Assembly (NCBI GenBank): GCA_019009955.1
Contig: CM032228.1
Coordinates: 252,771,001 to 252,835,000 of the forward strand
Reading direction: 5' to 3'
Source: Riptortus pedestris
Lineage: Eukaryota; Arthropoda; Insecta; Hemiptera; Alydidae
Length of the DNA stretch: 64,000 nucleotides
Shown here: one piece after another, positions 46,143 through 56,658 of the stretch
How positions within the stretch are numbered: the first letter of the stretch is position 1
Layout: each line of letters starts with the position of its first letter
Position numbers and translations under genes: made by a program
Notes under the pieces: generated by a model
The model's input: the letters and a program-made list of their open reading frames with translations, nothing else
The model's database searches: none
Told to the model about the DNA's origin: nothing

Positions 46143-48204
46143 TCTATATATATATAAAATTGTAACCTCTGTCTGTACATTGATTTTTTTCGCGAAATTT
46201 CACGATAACTTTTCGTTTCACATGTCATAGACACCATAACTGCATTTTGTTTCTTTCGTGTATGTTTGTTTGTTTGTTTGTTACCTTTTCACGCATAAAC
46301 GGCTGAACCGAATTTTATTAAACTTGGTATGTATATTACTACTAACCCAACTGAGACTTTAGGCTATATTAATATCCTCTGAGACAAACAGGAGTGGGGG
46401 TTATAAGGGAGGCCTGAAATTCAAAATAGCGATATTTCGTTTCCTATTGGTTTTTCAGCAAATTCGAACATAACAAAAGTTGTTTATTTTGTTATTTAGA
46501 GTAACTTTTGTTATATACACTTTTTTCGTATACCGAATTATAAACGAGATATACGCTAAAACCTATAGCGGAAGTGAAGTATAAGGGTGGTCTGAAATTA
46601 AAAATAGTGATATTTCGTTTCCTATTGGGGTTTCCGGAAATATGTACTTAACAAGAGTAGTTTATTTTGTTATTTAGAGAAACATTTATTATATACACTA
46701 TCGTCGTATATGATGAAGTATAAACGAGATATACTCTTAAAACTAGAGTGGGAGCCTATAATTTTGTTGGGCACTAACGATTGAACCGAACTTAAAAAAA
46801 AAACTCGGTATGTGAATTATCATTAATTCTTCCAAGATTATAAGCTATATTAAAATTTTTAGGTTCAAACAGGAGTGGGTGGGGGGTGTTGTAGGGGAGG
46901 CCTGAGCGATATTTCGTTTCCCATTGATTTTTCGATAAATATGCACATAACAATAGTTGTTTATTTTGAGTAACATTTGTCGTATTCACTTTTTTTGTAA
47001 AATGGTGTAAAGACGGGATATGCGCTAAAACTATAGACAGAGTCATTCAATTTATTAGTGTTTATTTAAGCATTTTTAATGAATGCATATTATGAAAAAT
47101 GATTTTGTGTTAGTCACATATGATAACTCTAAATATGATTCGGATTAGTGAGGTTATATATCTCCGTCGCCTACTTCTCATTTATTTATTTTTCCTAGAA
47201 AATAACATTGTTATTTATTTCCAATAGAAATGTAAACCATAAGAGCATTTCCGTTATTTAATTTGTATAATGTATTATTTAAACAAAGTCATGCTGAATT
47301 GGCACAAGGAGCGATAGCGGAAGTAGTAGGAAAGCAAACTCTTTGGTTATGCTAATATATATCTTATTTCCGATATTTTGATGTTATTGAAATAAATATG
47401 TACCATCATAACAATTTGACATTAATGGTAATGCCATTATGAAAAAAGACAATATCCGGTTAAACTTAATATGACTTAAAGTATTACTTATTTTGCTGGG
47501 AGGGCTACAATCTCTTTCCCTCACCTGTCTCTTTGAATATGAATGAAATTATTTTTAGGGTAATACTATTATTTAATTCTGTCAGGTAGATAAATTATTA
47601 AAATAATACTCTGAATCAATAATTTAAGAAAAACATGGTGTTTAGCACTCATGCTGGACGGGAAGATGACAGGAGCCTAAACAGTTAATTGAGTTATCTT
47701 ATTTCCAGTGAAACGCTGCCATTCCTGGAAGTGATTTCCACTGAGCTCTGCTATTATGCTATTACGAATATAATCTAATGTACAAAACTATGCTTAAACT
47801 ACATGTGCTCGGATTGGTATTTGATGGGAAATAAGTTTCATTATATATTTAATTGTAATAAATGCAAGCCATGACTATGATTTTAAGTATTCAAAAAGGA
47901 GACTTAAAAAGTGGAAAGGGGTAGATTAGGAACACATTTTTATTTATTCTTCAACAGTAAAATTTCTCATTTATAAGTCGCCTGCCTGACCCTCACGGGA
48001 AAACAATACGCCCAGACGGGAAGTGTAGTAAACATTGAAGCCTTGCCCAAAAAAATACTATGCACACAGCAACGACGGGTGTAGACCCTAAACACTGGGA
48101 CGAGGAAATGTCAAAATACTATGCAAACTAAAGGCTTACCAAAAAAATACCATCATCATTCAGTCTCAAATGAATTCCCGGGCGAAGCCGGGTACCTTAG
48201 CTAG
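46143..48204 (+). mobile_element. Complete non-autonomous Helitron
   Basis: The 5' end follows an A and reads TCTATATATATATAAAATTG. The 3' end reads CTAG at 48,201-48,204 followed by T, with the hairpin CCCGGGCGAAGCCGGG a few bases upstream. Both match the family rule (A|TC...CTRR|T). Inside are the 5' block with (GTTT)n, two minisatellite units (46,380-47,040), a roughly 1-kb AT-rich unique interior (47,040-48,030) and the 3' block. No Rep/helicase ORF, so it depends on another element for movement. Confidence 0.9.
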
Positions 48205-48208
48205 TATA

Positions 48209-48404
48209 TCTATATATATATAAAATTGTAACCTCTGTCTGTACATTGATTTTTTTTGCGAAATTTCACGATAACTTTTCGTTTCACATGTCATAGACAC
48301 CATAACTGCATTTTGTTTCTTTGGTGTCTGTTTGTTTGTTTGTTTGTTTATTTGTTTGTTTGTTTGTTTGTTACCTTTTCACGCATAAACAGCTGAACCG
48401 AATT
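48209..48404 (+). mobile_element. Second Helitron 5' end, truncated
   Basis: Starts TCTATATATATATAAAATTG four bases after the preceding Helitron's end and matches its 5' block to CTGAACCGAATT, then is interrupted by the C-rich array. Confidence 0.85.
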
Positions 48405-48903
48405 CCCCCCCCCCCACCCCCCCCCCCCCCCACCCCCCCCCCCCCCCACCCCCCCCCCCCCCCACCCCCCCCCCCCCCCACCCCCCCCCCCCCCCACCCC
48501 CCCCCCCCCCCACCCCCCCCCCCCCCCACCCCCCCCCCCCCCCACCCCCCCCCCCCCCCACCCCCCCCCCCCCCCACCCCCCCCCCCCCCCACCCCCCCC
48601 CCCCCCCACCCCCCCCCCCCCCCACCCCCCCCCCCCCCCACCCCCCCCCCCCCCCACCCCCCCCCCCCCCCACCCCCCCCCCCCCCCACCCCCCCCCCCC
48701 CCCACCCCCCCCCCCCCCCACCCCCCCCCCCCCCCACCCCCCCCCCCCCCCACCCCCCCCCCCCCCCACCCCCCCCCCCCCCCACCCCCCCCCCCCCCCA
48801 CCCCCCCCCCCCCCCACCCCCCCCCCCCCCCACCCCCCCCCCCCCCCACCCCCCCCCCCCCCCACCCCCCCCCCCCCCCACCCCCCCCCCCCCCCACCCC
48901 CCC
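48405..48903. repeat. Perfect 16-bp (A + 15 C) array
   Basis: Thirty-one A residues at exactly 16-bp spacing (48,416 to 48,896) in pure C. The long Pro/His/Thr and Gly/Trp ORFs on both strands are artefacts. The G-rich strand could form G-quadruplexes. The total lack of variation is unusual. Confidence 0.95.
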
Positions 48904-49149
48904 AAAGTAACTCTCGTCCGTTAGGGCTCGAGATTAAATTAAAAACAATTCAATCTCAAAAAAGCAACAAGAACAACAAAAGAATGGACTTATCTTTAAA
49001 TGAAAAGCAATAAGCGCTCTGAACACTTATTAACAAACTCAACACTAAATAGTACCACAGAAGAATTCCTATTATTTGTAAAGACTTAATACTGCTGTGA
49101 ATATTAAGTAAACAAATAAAGGACAAATCAAATGGTAAAGAACTTTCCT
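48904..49149. other. AT-rich spacer
   Basis: Nothing recognised. Confidence 0.4.
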
Positions 49150-50245
49150 GATAGCAAACACAGTCTGATGTGTAAACAATCAGGTTAGCCAGCTTTTACC
49201 GAAAATAAAAGCAATTACGGAAATATATTTTTTGAATATAAGTTATGAAATTTTATTCATATAACTATTTTATATTATATCAAGTACTGTAAGTAATAAT
49301 AGACGCAGAATAATTTTAATCACAACCAATTCACAAATTTAAGGAATCCCGGGAAGAAAATAGAAAAGGGGGGGGGCAAAAAATACGATTTGCAGAGAAC
49401 GGTATTATGAGATATTCACATGATTTTGGAACAAAACAGGTTAGCCACCAGCGAAGGTTTACAGATATAATAAATATACATACAACAGGTAACACTTCCG
49501 TGAATATTAGTGAATAATTACAAACGGCAATGAGAAATCTTTCAGTGAATTTACAATATAAGTTAATAGTCCCTACAACGTAATACGGCTGGAATTGTAA
49601 ACAAACAGGTTAGCCAACCTTGTAGTGCAGTATCGATAGATAGACCGGAAAAACAAACAATTAAAGAAATATATCTGAATATAAAATATTAATTTTATTG
49701 GAAACTATTTACTATAGTTAGTGGAGTAATTTCAAATGAATCAAATAATTAATTTCTAAATAATTTCTATCTCAATCACTCAGATTTTTGTAGTCCAAGA
49801 CCCTAAAGGGGGGGGGGACAACAGAACGTATTTGTTTGTACCTCGTAAAATAAAGCTTTGTTGAAAACAATATTTTGTATTTAACCTAATAATGAGGTGG
49901 TTCATTAGATATCAGCTTATTATTAATATGTCCCTAGTAAGAGTAGGGGTTTACTGAAAGCGGAACTCATTACAAAAAATACAAATATCTCGGTTAATAC
50001 TCATTATACGGAAATTATGTATAGAACAATATTTATAGTAAATGTAATTTGCAATAGATTGATTCTAAACAATTTTTCGATCAGACGTGTAGTAACGGAG
50101 ATATTTCGAATTTTCGAAAATCCCCCCCCTCCCACTGGTCCGATTTCAGCCGTTAACGAACTTGATCCTTCTTTTTAAATAAAAAGACTAAATTTAGAGT
50201 TTTCTAACGATCAAACAACAATTGTGACCGTTAGAGCGGTAACAG

Positions 50246-50306
<61 letters not shown>

Positions 50307-50433
50307 CAGTTTTTGAACGGACCTCATTTTCGTCATCTACTAAGTAGGATCGATGGACATTTTGAAGAAAAATGTCGAAAATTCCGTCATGAGTATAACC
50401 TCAATAGCTGATTTCCCTGAAGGGAAATCTGCT
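49150..50433 (-). mobile_element. HINE copy 14, diverged, with partly repeated 3' half
   Basis: A good 5' half with a TA tract (about 50,251-50,301) and a palindrome variant (CCCTGAAGGGAAATCTGCT). The 3' part is diverged and seems present twice (about 49,150-49,380 and 49,440-49,800), each carrying the AACAGGTTAGCC and GAAATATAT words. The canonical 3' hairpin end is missing. Confidence 0.7.
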
Positions 50434-50579
50434 AAAATTCGGTTCAGCCGCTTATGGGTGAAAAGGTAACAAACAAACAGACACGAAAGAAACAAATTGC
50501 GGATACCGTGTTTATGACATGTGAAACGAAAAAATGTCGTGAAAGTTCGAGAAAAAAATCAATGTGGACAGAGGTTACA

Positions 50580-50633
<54 letters not shown>

Positions 50634-50880
50634 CTAAGGTACCCGGTATCGATCGGGAAATCATTTGAGGCTGAATGATGATAGTATTTAGCAGATTTCC
50701 CTTAGTCATTCAATCAGCTCTTGAAGTTATACTCATGTTTTTTGACAAGGCTTTACTTCGCACAATATTTTTACGTTTCCCCGTCACAGTGTTTAGGGTT
50801 TATACTTTTGTACCCGTCGTTGCTGGTGATATGTTAATAATAAAACTATTTTTTACTATGCCTCACAGTTATGAACATTT
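50434..50880 (-). mobile_element. Helitron end fragments with HINE remnant
   Basis: 50,436-50,632 is a reverse Helitron 5' block ending in TA repeats. 50,634-50,692 and 50,737-50,875 form a reverse 3' block (AAGGTACCCGGTATCGATCGGG, here diverged, then GACAAGGCTTTACTTCGCAC). Between them at 50,693-50,736 is a HINE 5' remnant (AGCAGATTTCCCTTAG...ATACTCATG) at the same site as in the Helitron at 43,732-46,134. Confidence 0.7.
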
Positions 50881-50920
50881 TAGCAGATTTCCCTTAAGGG
50901 AGACCACCCTCTATTAAATT
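50881..50920 (+). mobile_element. HINE 5'-terminus fragment
   Basis: AGCAGATTTCCCTTAAGGGA only, then unrelated sequence. Confidence 0.6.
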
Positions 50921-51808
50921 CTTTGCTAATAAAATTCGATTTTTTGGGATAAAAATTATGCAGTGTAAATTACAGTACTTGATACAGGAAATCTTTGTTA
51001 AAAAAGTCCGTCACGCAGGGGCTGCGTAAACTAAGCAGATTTCCCTCGGGAAGTTTAGTAATAGATAAATATACATACTGCTGACACAACAACACCGTGA
51101 ATAAATACAAACGGAAATAAATTTTTCATCCAATTTCAATAACCTGCCGACAGGAAGCGTTAGGTTAGAAATGTAAACAAACGGGTCGGCCTGCGTCACA
51201 CCGGAAAGAAAAACAATTACTGAAATATATCAGAATATAACACATTAATTTTATTGAGAACTATTTACTATATCTATTAGTGTAATTTATAATGAGTCAG
51301 AATAATTGTTATCTCAATCAATAAAATTTTAGTAGTCCAAAACTTTAAGATGGGGGGGGGGAGTCACCAGGGCATATTTGCATGTTTCTCGTATAATAAA
51401 AGTCTCTTGAATACAATTTTTGGTATTTAAACTTCCAATAATGTGATTTATTATGTAGCAGAGTATTGTTTACGTAACATGAGTAGAAGTGGCGGTTTGC
51501 TGAAAACTGAAAAATGCAAATATCTCGGTTAATATTTAAGATAGAGAATAAATGTATATAACAATATTTATAGTAAATTTAATTTGTAATAAGATTTATT
51601 CTGTATAATTTTTCGATCCGACGCATGGTAACGGAGGTATTTCGAATTTTCGAATATCCCCCCTCTAAACCCCCCATCCCGGTGGTCCGATATCAGCCGT
51701 TAACGAATGTGATCTTTCTTTTTACATAAAACGAATAAATTGCGAGTTTGGTAACGATAAAAAAAAATTGCGACCGCTAGAGCGTTAACAGATATATATA
51801 TATATATA

Positions 51809-53307
51809 AACTCCTCGTCAAAAAAAACGGAACACCCTAATATTTATTAATTTCACTGAATTTTTACTGAAGCAGAGAATCATACCTTATTGTGTCTTAT
51901 AATACAAGTACATAGGAGTAATAAAAAGTGTATTTCAGAAAAAAAAATTAATTCCTTTAATTACAAAAAAAATAAAAAATTATCCTAAAAATGAAAATAC
52001 AAAATTTTAACTTTTTAAAAAATTAAATTGACTATTCTTACACTAATAACCAGTGTTGCCACCTCTTGCTCGAATAACAGCCTCCATAGGTGTGGGCATG
52101 CTCCTGATCAAGTCCTGGACAACCTCCTGAGGTAATCTTCCCGACTCTTCCAAAACGGCAGCCTCAAGCTCCCTGAGGTTGAGTGGTGCTGGTTCCCTGG
52201 CCCCAACACTTCTTTTTAGTCTGTCCCATAAATGTTCTATGCAATTTAGGTCAGGGCTCCTCGCTGGCCACGGCAATGTGTCGATATTGATTTCGTTTAG
52301 GTAGTCCCTAACAATACGGGCAACATGTGGCCTTGCATTATCATGCATAAGAAATGCATTTTCACCAATAAATGGCATGTATGGCATGACATAGTCCTCC
52401 AAAATGTCTGCCACGTATCTTTGTGCAGTCAAAGGGCCCCCACGAATTGAAACTAACTCCGTGCGAGCTTCCCATGAGATGCCACCCCAGAACATCACGA
52501 AGCCAACACCATAAGGCTCCCTTCGGACTATACAACATTGGCTGTATCGCTCACCTGGCTTCCTCCACATTCTTCTGTGTCCGTCAGGAGAGTTTAGCGC
52601 CACTCTGGTCTCATCGGTGAACAGGACTCGTCTCCAGTTCAGTGCTCTCTGGAGACAAGTGGTCCAACCATTGGCCTTCGTGCTCTCAGTCCACTATTCC
52701 TCACTCGTCTCGTAACTATTGATACCAAAACATGTAAGTTTCGGACACCAGCGACCAAGTTTCTTAAGTCGTTTGCTGTTTTTAGCCGATTTCTGAGAGT
52801 CTGGAGCCGGATAAAACGGTTGTCTTCCGCTGATGTGACCCGTGGTCGGCCCGATCCAGGTCTTCTTGCGTATCCTCCTGTCTCTCTGAATCGTTTCAAG
52901 ACCCATGCAACAGTTGACAAGTGGACCCCAAGTCGATTAGCAATGTAACGTGTGCTACGGCCTTCTTGGTGCATCGTCACTGCCCTAATTGTGTCATCTC
53001 TATTTAACCGTGCCATAATTACTTATGAATTCTAAAATAATGCGTACTTGATGAAATTAACATGAATACTGAGCCCTAGTAATTTTTTTTGTATCCCTAA
53101 GTCGATAAGAATGACTATGGAATTTGTGCTGTTTCTAAACAATAGGATTAAAGATAAGAAGAAGTGCTGGAATTCAAATGAAATTGTTGTTTTTCTCCTC
53201 CAATGTATTTGTCTGATTAGAAACATCAACATAATATTTCTTATTTCAATTAAAAACTTGTGCAATCAATAAATTTTAGGGTGTTGCGTTTTTTTTGACG
53301 AGGAGTT
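51809..53307 (-). mobile_element. Tc1-like transposon in the HINE TA tract
   Basis: Terminal inverted repeats AACTCCTCGTCAAAAAAAAC and its complement (GTTTTTTTTGACGAGGAGTT, allowing one difference) with TA on both sides. About 1,499 bp. The host TA microsatellite supplies many TA targets. It encodes a broken transposase on the minus strand. Confidence 0.92.
52043..53016 (-). pseudogene. Tc1-like transposase, disrupted once
   Basis: The first part (53,016-52,639) begins MARLNRDDTIRAVTMHQEGR and contains the paired helix-turn-helix DNA-binding region (IANRLGVHLSTVAWVLKRF; GSGRPR hook). The second part (52,603-52,043, readable from about 52,637 as ALNWRRVLFTDETRVAL) holds the catalytic triad motifs: FTDE, LMHDNARPH and WPARSPDLNCIEHLWDRL, a DD34E-type arrangement. 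Between them a short deletion or frameshift after VGPLVSREH removes part of the linker. The single visible lesion suggests a relatively recent insertion. Ends RGGNTGY. Confidence 0.92.
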
Positions 53308-53454
53308 TATATATACAGTTTTGAACGGACCTCATTTTCGTCATCTACTAGGTAGGATCGATGGACATTTGAAGAAAAATTTCGAAAGTTACGACCTCTA
53401 GCTGATTTCCCCTAAGGGAAATCTGCTAAAAATTCATATTTTATATCTTAGTAA

Positions 53455-53635
53455 TTGTTTTTTTTTTTTTCTGTAAGAGACTAGGAGACCTGTTTGTTTA
53501 CATTTGAGACGCTTTCCGTCAGGATGGGAGATCTCTTATTACCATTTGTATTTTTCACATAATATTCACGGTGGTGTTTTGTTAACAGTATGTATCTACT
53601 ATTAAACTTCAAGAGGCATATTACTATCGAAATTA
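53455..53635 (+). mobile_element. HINE 3'-region fragment
   Basis: Contains TGTTTGTTTACATTTGAGAC, TTTGTATTTTTCACATAAT and ATTAAACTTCAAGAGG, a diverged forward piece of the subfamily A 3' third. It lacks the terminal hairpin. Confidence 0.6.
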
Positions 53636-53827
53636 GTTTTTTCTGTAATCGTTGAAAAATGGTAACATTACTAAACTGAAATGAGTGAAGAAAGTGAAAC
53701 ATTTTGCAATAGAGTGAAGAAAGTGAATTGCCTTCTTAATTAGTAATAAGTATAAATTAAAAAAATAATTTGAAGTTGGAAATTAAATGCTTTTAAATGT
53801 TTCTTAACATTGTAAGAATTTATTTTA

Positions 53828-54052
53828 TTGTTATTATTTATTAACGTCCACTTTTTGCAACTCAGGCTAATTGGGACGGGTTATCTACAGGTTACCACCC
53901 TTTTCTAGCCAGGGTGGGATTTTAGGATTTTATGTAATGAATTTCGTCACTAAATAATTTCCTTTGCCCAGGCAAGAATCGAACTCGCCACTCTAGGTTT
54001 ACCATATGAGATAAAGGTCAACGCTTTAACTCGCATGGCTAACCTGAGCCCC
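53828..54052 (-). mobile_element. tRNA-derived SINE with 12-bp target duplication
   Basis: On the minus strand the 225-bp element starts GGGGCTCAGGTTAGCC, has a polymerase III A-box-like TAGCCATGCGAG and a B-box-like GAGTTCGATTC spaced as in a tRNA, and ends in a TTAATAAATAATAAC tail. The direct repeats GAATTTATTTTA at 53,816-53,827 and 54,053-54,064 flank it exactly, showing target-primed integration. It would need a LINE partner for movement. Confidence 0.9.
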
Positions 54053-54064
54053 GAATTTATTTTA

Positions 54065-54402
54065 ACAAAATAAATTGAAATGTGAATGAATTATTGGTGG
54101 AAATAATCAATATATTTTAAAATTTAAATATAAAAATAATTACCTTCCTTGTTTATAACCTGCACTTGTTTATAACTGCACTACTTCACAATCATCACTA
54201 GTTGTTTTATAACTATAACTTACAACCATGCATATAACCTACCAACAACATACCATAATCTTCACAACATCCTAATTTTGTTCATATTCTGGTTAGATCT
54301 GATCATGTATTACACGATTACAGTAAAAAATTAATATTACACTCGTGACGAAAGTAGAATTTACAACTCGCGTGAAATTACCAGACTCGCTTCGCTCGTG
54401 TG

Positions 54403-54404
<2 letters not shown>
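54065..54404. other. AT-rich sequence
   Basis: Nothing recognised before the GA repeat. Confidence 0.4.
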
Positions 54405-54637
<233 letters not shown>

Positions 54638-55305
54638 TTTGAGTGGTGCTGTGCTTCATATCGTGCTCTGGATTTATTGCTATTTTAACCAGTTTAAAGT
54701 GTAGTATACTATTTCTAATCTATATAGTGTGTTCAATTAGAAATGTCTGCATCATGCAACACTCGCGAACTATCTAGAAACTCATCAGAGAAGTGAGTAA
54801 TTAGTAAATTATTTTCTGTTTGAAGCTAGGACATTTTGAAGGTAATCATAACCTTTATCAGTTGTAATATTAGGTTAAGTCTTATTAGCTAATTTTAATA
54901 CTATATATTTAAAAGCGAGATTTAATTCAGTTTCTTTTGTTATATTTTTATTAGGTTAGTTTAAGCCCGTAATTGGTGTTTTACTTAATTTAGTTTTTCC
55001 GTTAGAAATAGATTTAAAACGTTTTGATTTTGATATATCTCCAAAGGGAAATAAACCCTCTGACGCTAATATTTAAAGGTCTTTTGTTTAATATAGCTTA
55101 ATACTTATATAGTTTAGAATTTAGATACTTAGGGAATTACAAATTTGACCATTATTTATAAATTCATACTTATATCGTCACCTATATTAATCCTAAATAC
55201 TATGTACATTAATAACCGTTTACATAAATTATCTTCTCATTGAAGATTATTTTTATATTAGTTAGTGTAACAATAAGTGACAAAGAGTTTATTTGGTGCA
55301 TTAAA

Positions 55306-56658
55306 ATGACCGGAAAGCGAGCTAATAGCAGACGTCCTACGGATGTAATTAACGGATCTGCGATAGGAGAGGTAACGGAGCTAGTAGGTAGCGGCATAGA
55401 GGTAGGGAGCAGCATAGAGGTAGGGAACAGCATAGAGGTAGGTAACGTTCCCGCCAATTCCGAAACCACGCCCACCAGCCAGCACGCTCTAGCTGAAGGA
55501 ACACGCCCTGAAAATTATATTACGAATATATTAAAAGAAAATGCAGCTATAATAACTTTCTTGAGCGAGCATTTATTGGTACGCCAAACCAAAGAAATTA
55601 CGAAGGTTACAGCAGATTTCATTATGACGCAAGCTAGAGCCCTTGAAAAAAATGCTAATTATTTGGTGATCGAGAACGCAAGATTAACGGGAAAAATTGA
55701 AGAACTAGAAAAGGAACTAAATGAAAAGAGAGCATGTTCAAAACCACCTTTTTCATTGGACTTTCATGAAACCATTAAGATTACGGTTCAAGAAGCTGTT
55801 GAAAAACAGTTCCAGCAGAGCTTGCAGGGCCAAAGGCCACATCAATCCACAGCCATCCAAAAACCAACATACGCCGAAATATTAGAAGCAAATAAGAAAA
55901 ATATGGGGACTGTTGTAGTCCAGCAAACGGAAAAAACAAAAGAAAAATTTCCTGACATTGAATCGTTCAAGAAAGGTATAAAGGAATGTATAATTCCTTC
56001 GAACTCTGGTCTTAAAATAAGAAATTTTATTAAGACTAATAATGGAGTTATTATCCAAACTTATGACCACGAAGAAGCAGAAAAGCTGAGTAACACTGAA
56101 CATCTACAGAAGCTAGGTGCTAAAGTGTACATGCCTACAAAAAGACTTCCACGGATGATCATTTACGACGTACCTGATGTATATAATGCTGACGAACTAG
56201 CAGAATGTTTTTGGAAGCAGAACGCAAGGCCGGCAAATAAGGACAACAACATTTTTAAGCCCATTTTTAAAACAGGCCCTAAACAAAGATCCGTCGTGCA
56301 TTGGGTAGTAGAAGTTTCACCTCAAGTCCGTAACGAACTCAAAAAAGAAGGCTTCGTTTTCTTGGATTGGGATGCAATGAAAGTGAGAGACTGGGTGCAC
56401 ATTACAAGGTGCAATAAATGTCAAGGATTCGGGCATGCTAAAAACTTCTGCTCAGCTAAAACCAGCTACTGCTCATTTTGTGCTAAAGAAGGGCACGAAG
56501 AACAGTCTTGCCCTAACAAAACAGATAAGCCAGTTTGCATAAATTGCACTCGGGCTAACAAGACAGAGGATGTGAATCATCCTGCAACAGCCAAAGATTG
56601 CCCAGCTCACAAAAATGCTCTAAACAGGCTTGTACAAAGGACAGATTATGGCGAATAA
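55306..56658 (+). CDS. LINE ORF1, Gag-like zinc-knuckle protein
   Basis: A 450-residue RNA-binding protein that would coat the element's RNA. The start is the first ATG, in AAAATGACC context; an upstream TTG extension (55,240) is not used. Near residues 30-46 a short repeat of IEVG occurs three times. A charged heptad-like segment (about residues 112-141, ending EELEKELNEK) suggests a coiled coil. At the C-terminus lie three zinc knuckles: C369/C372/H377/C382, C389/C392/H397/C402 and a longer C411/C414/H425/C432. This three-knuckle arrangement is typical of R1- and Jockey-type Gag proteins. The stop overlaps the ORF2 start by 11 nt in another frame. Confidence 0.9.
   Translation: MTGKRANSRRPTDVINGSAIGEVTELVGSGIEVGSSIEVGNSIEVGNVPANSETTPTSQHALAEGTRPENYITNILKENAAIITFLSEHLLVRQTKEITKVTADFIMTQARALEKNANYLVIENARLTGKIEELEKELNEKRACSKPPFSLDFHETIKITVQEAVEKQFQQSLQGQRPHQSTAIQKPTYAEILEANKKNMGTVVVQQTEKTKEKFPDIESFKKGIKECIIPSNSGLKIRNFIKTNNGVIIQTYDHEEAEKLSNTEHLQKLGAKVYMPTKRLPRMIIYDVPDVYNADELAECFWKQNARPANKDNNIFKPIFKTGPKQRSVVHWVVEVSPQVRNELKKEGFVFLDWDAMKVRDWVHITRCNKCQGFGHAKNFCSAKTSYCSFCAKEGHEEQSCPNKTDKPVCINCTRANKTEDVNHPATAKDCPAHKNALNRLVQRTDYGE

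Larger units (their letters stand above)
51006..53427 (-). mobile_element. HINE copy 16, subfamily A, carrying a Tc1-like transposon
   Basis: Complete ends (GTCCGTCACGCAGGGG; CCCCTAAGGGAAATCTGCT). The TA tract holds a 1.5-kb Tc1-like insertion; without it the HINE is about 0.92 kb. Confidence 0.9.

Noticed and set aside
48321..49013. Pro-rich 230-codon ORF and Gly/Trp-rich reverse ORFs
   Set aside because: Translation of the A-C15 array; no gene structure.
53960..54052. A tRNA gene on the minus strand
   Set aside because: A- and B-box-like motifs are present but the cloverleaf is degenerate and the body continues into a SINE tail with target duplications.
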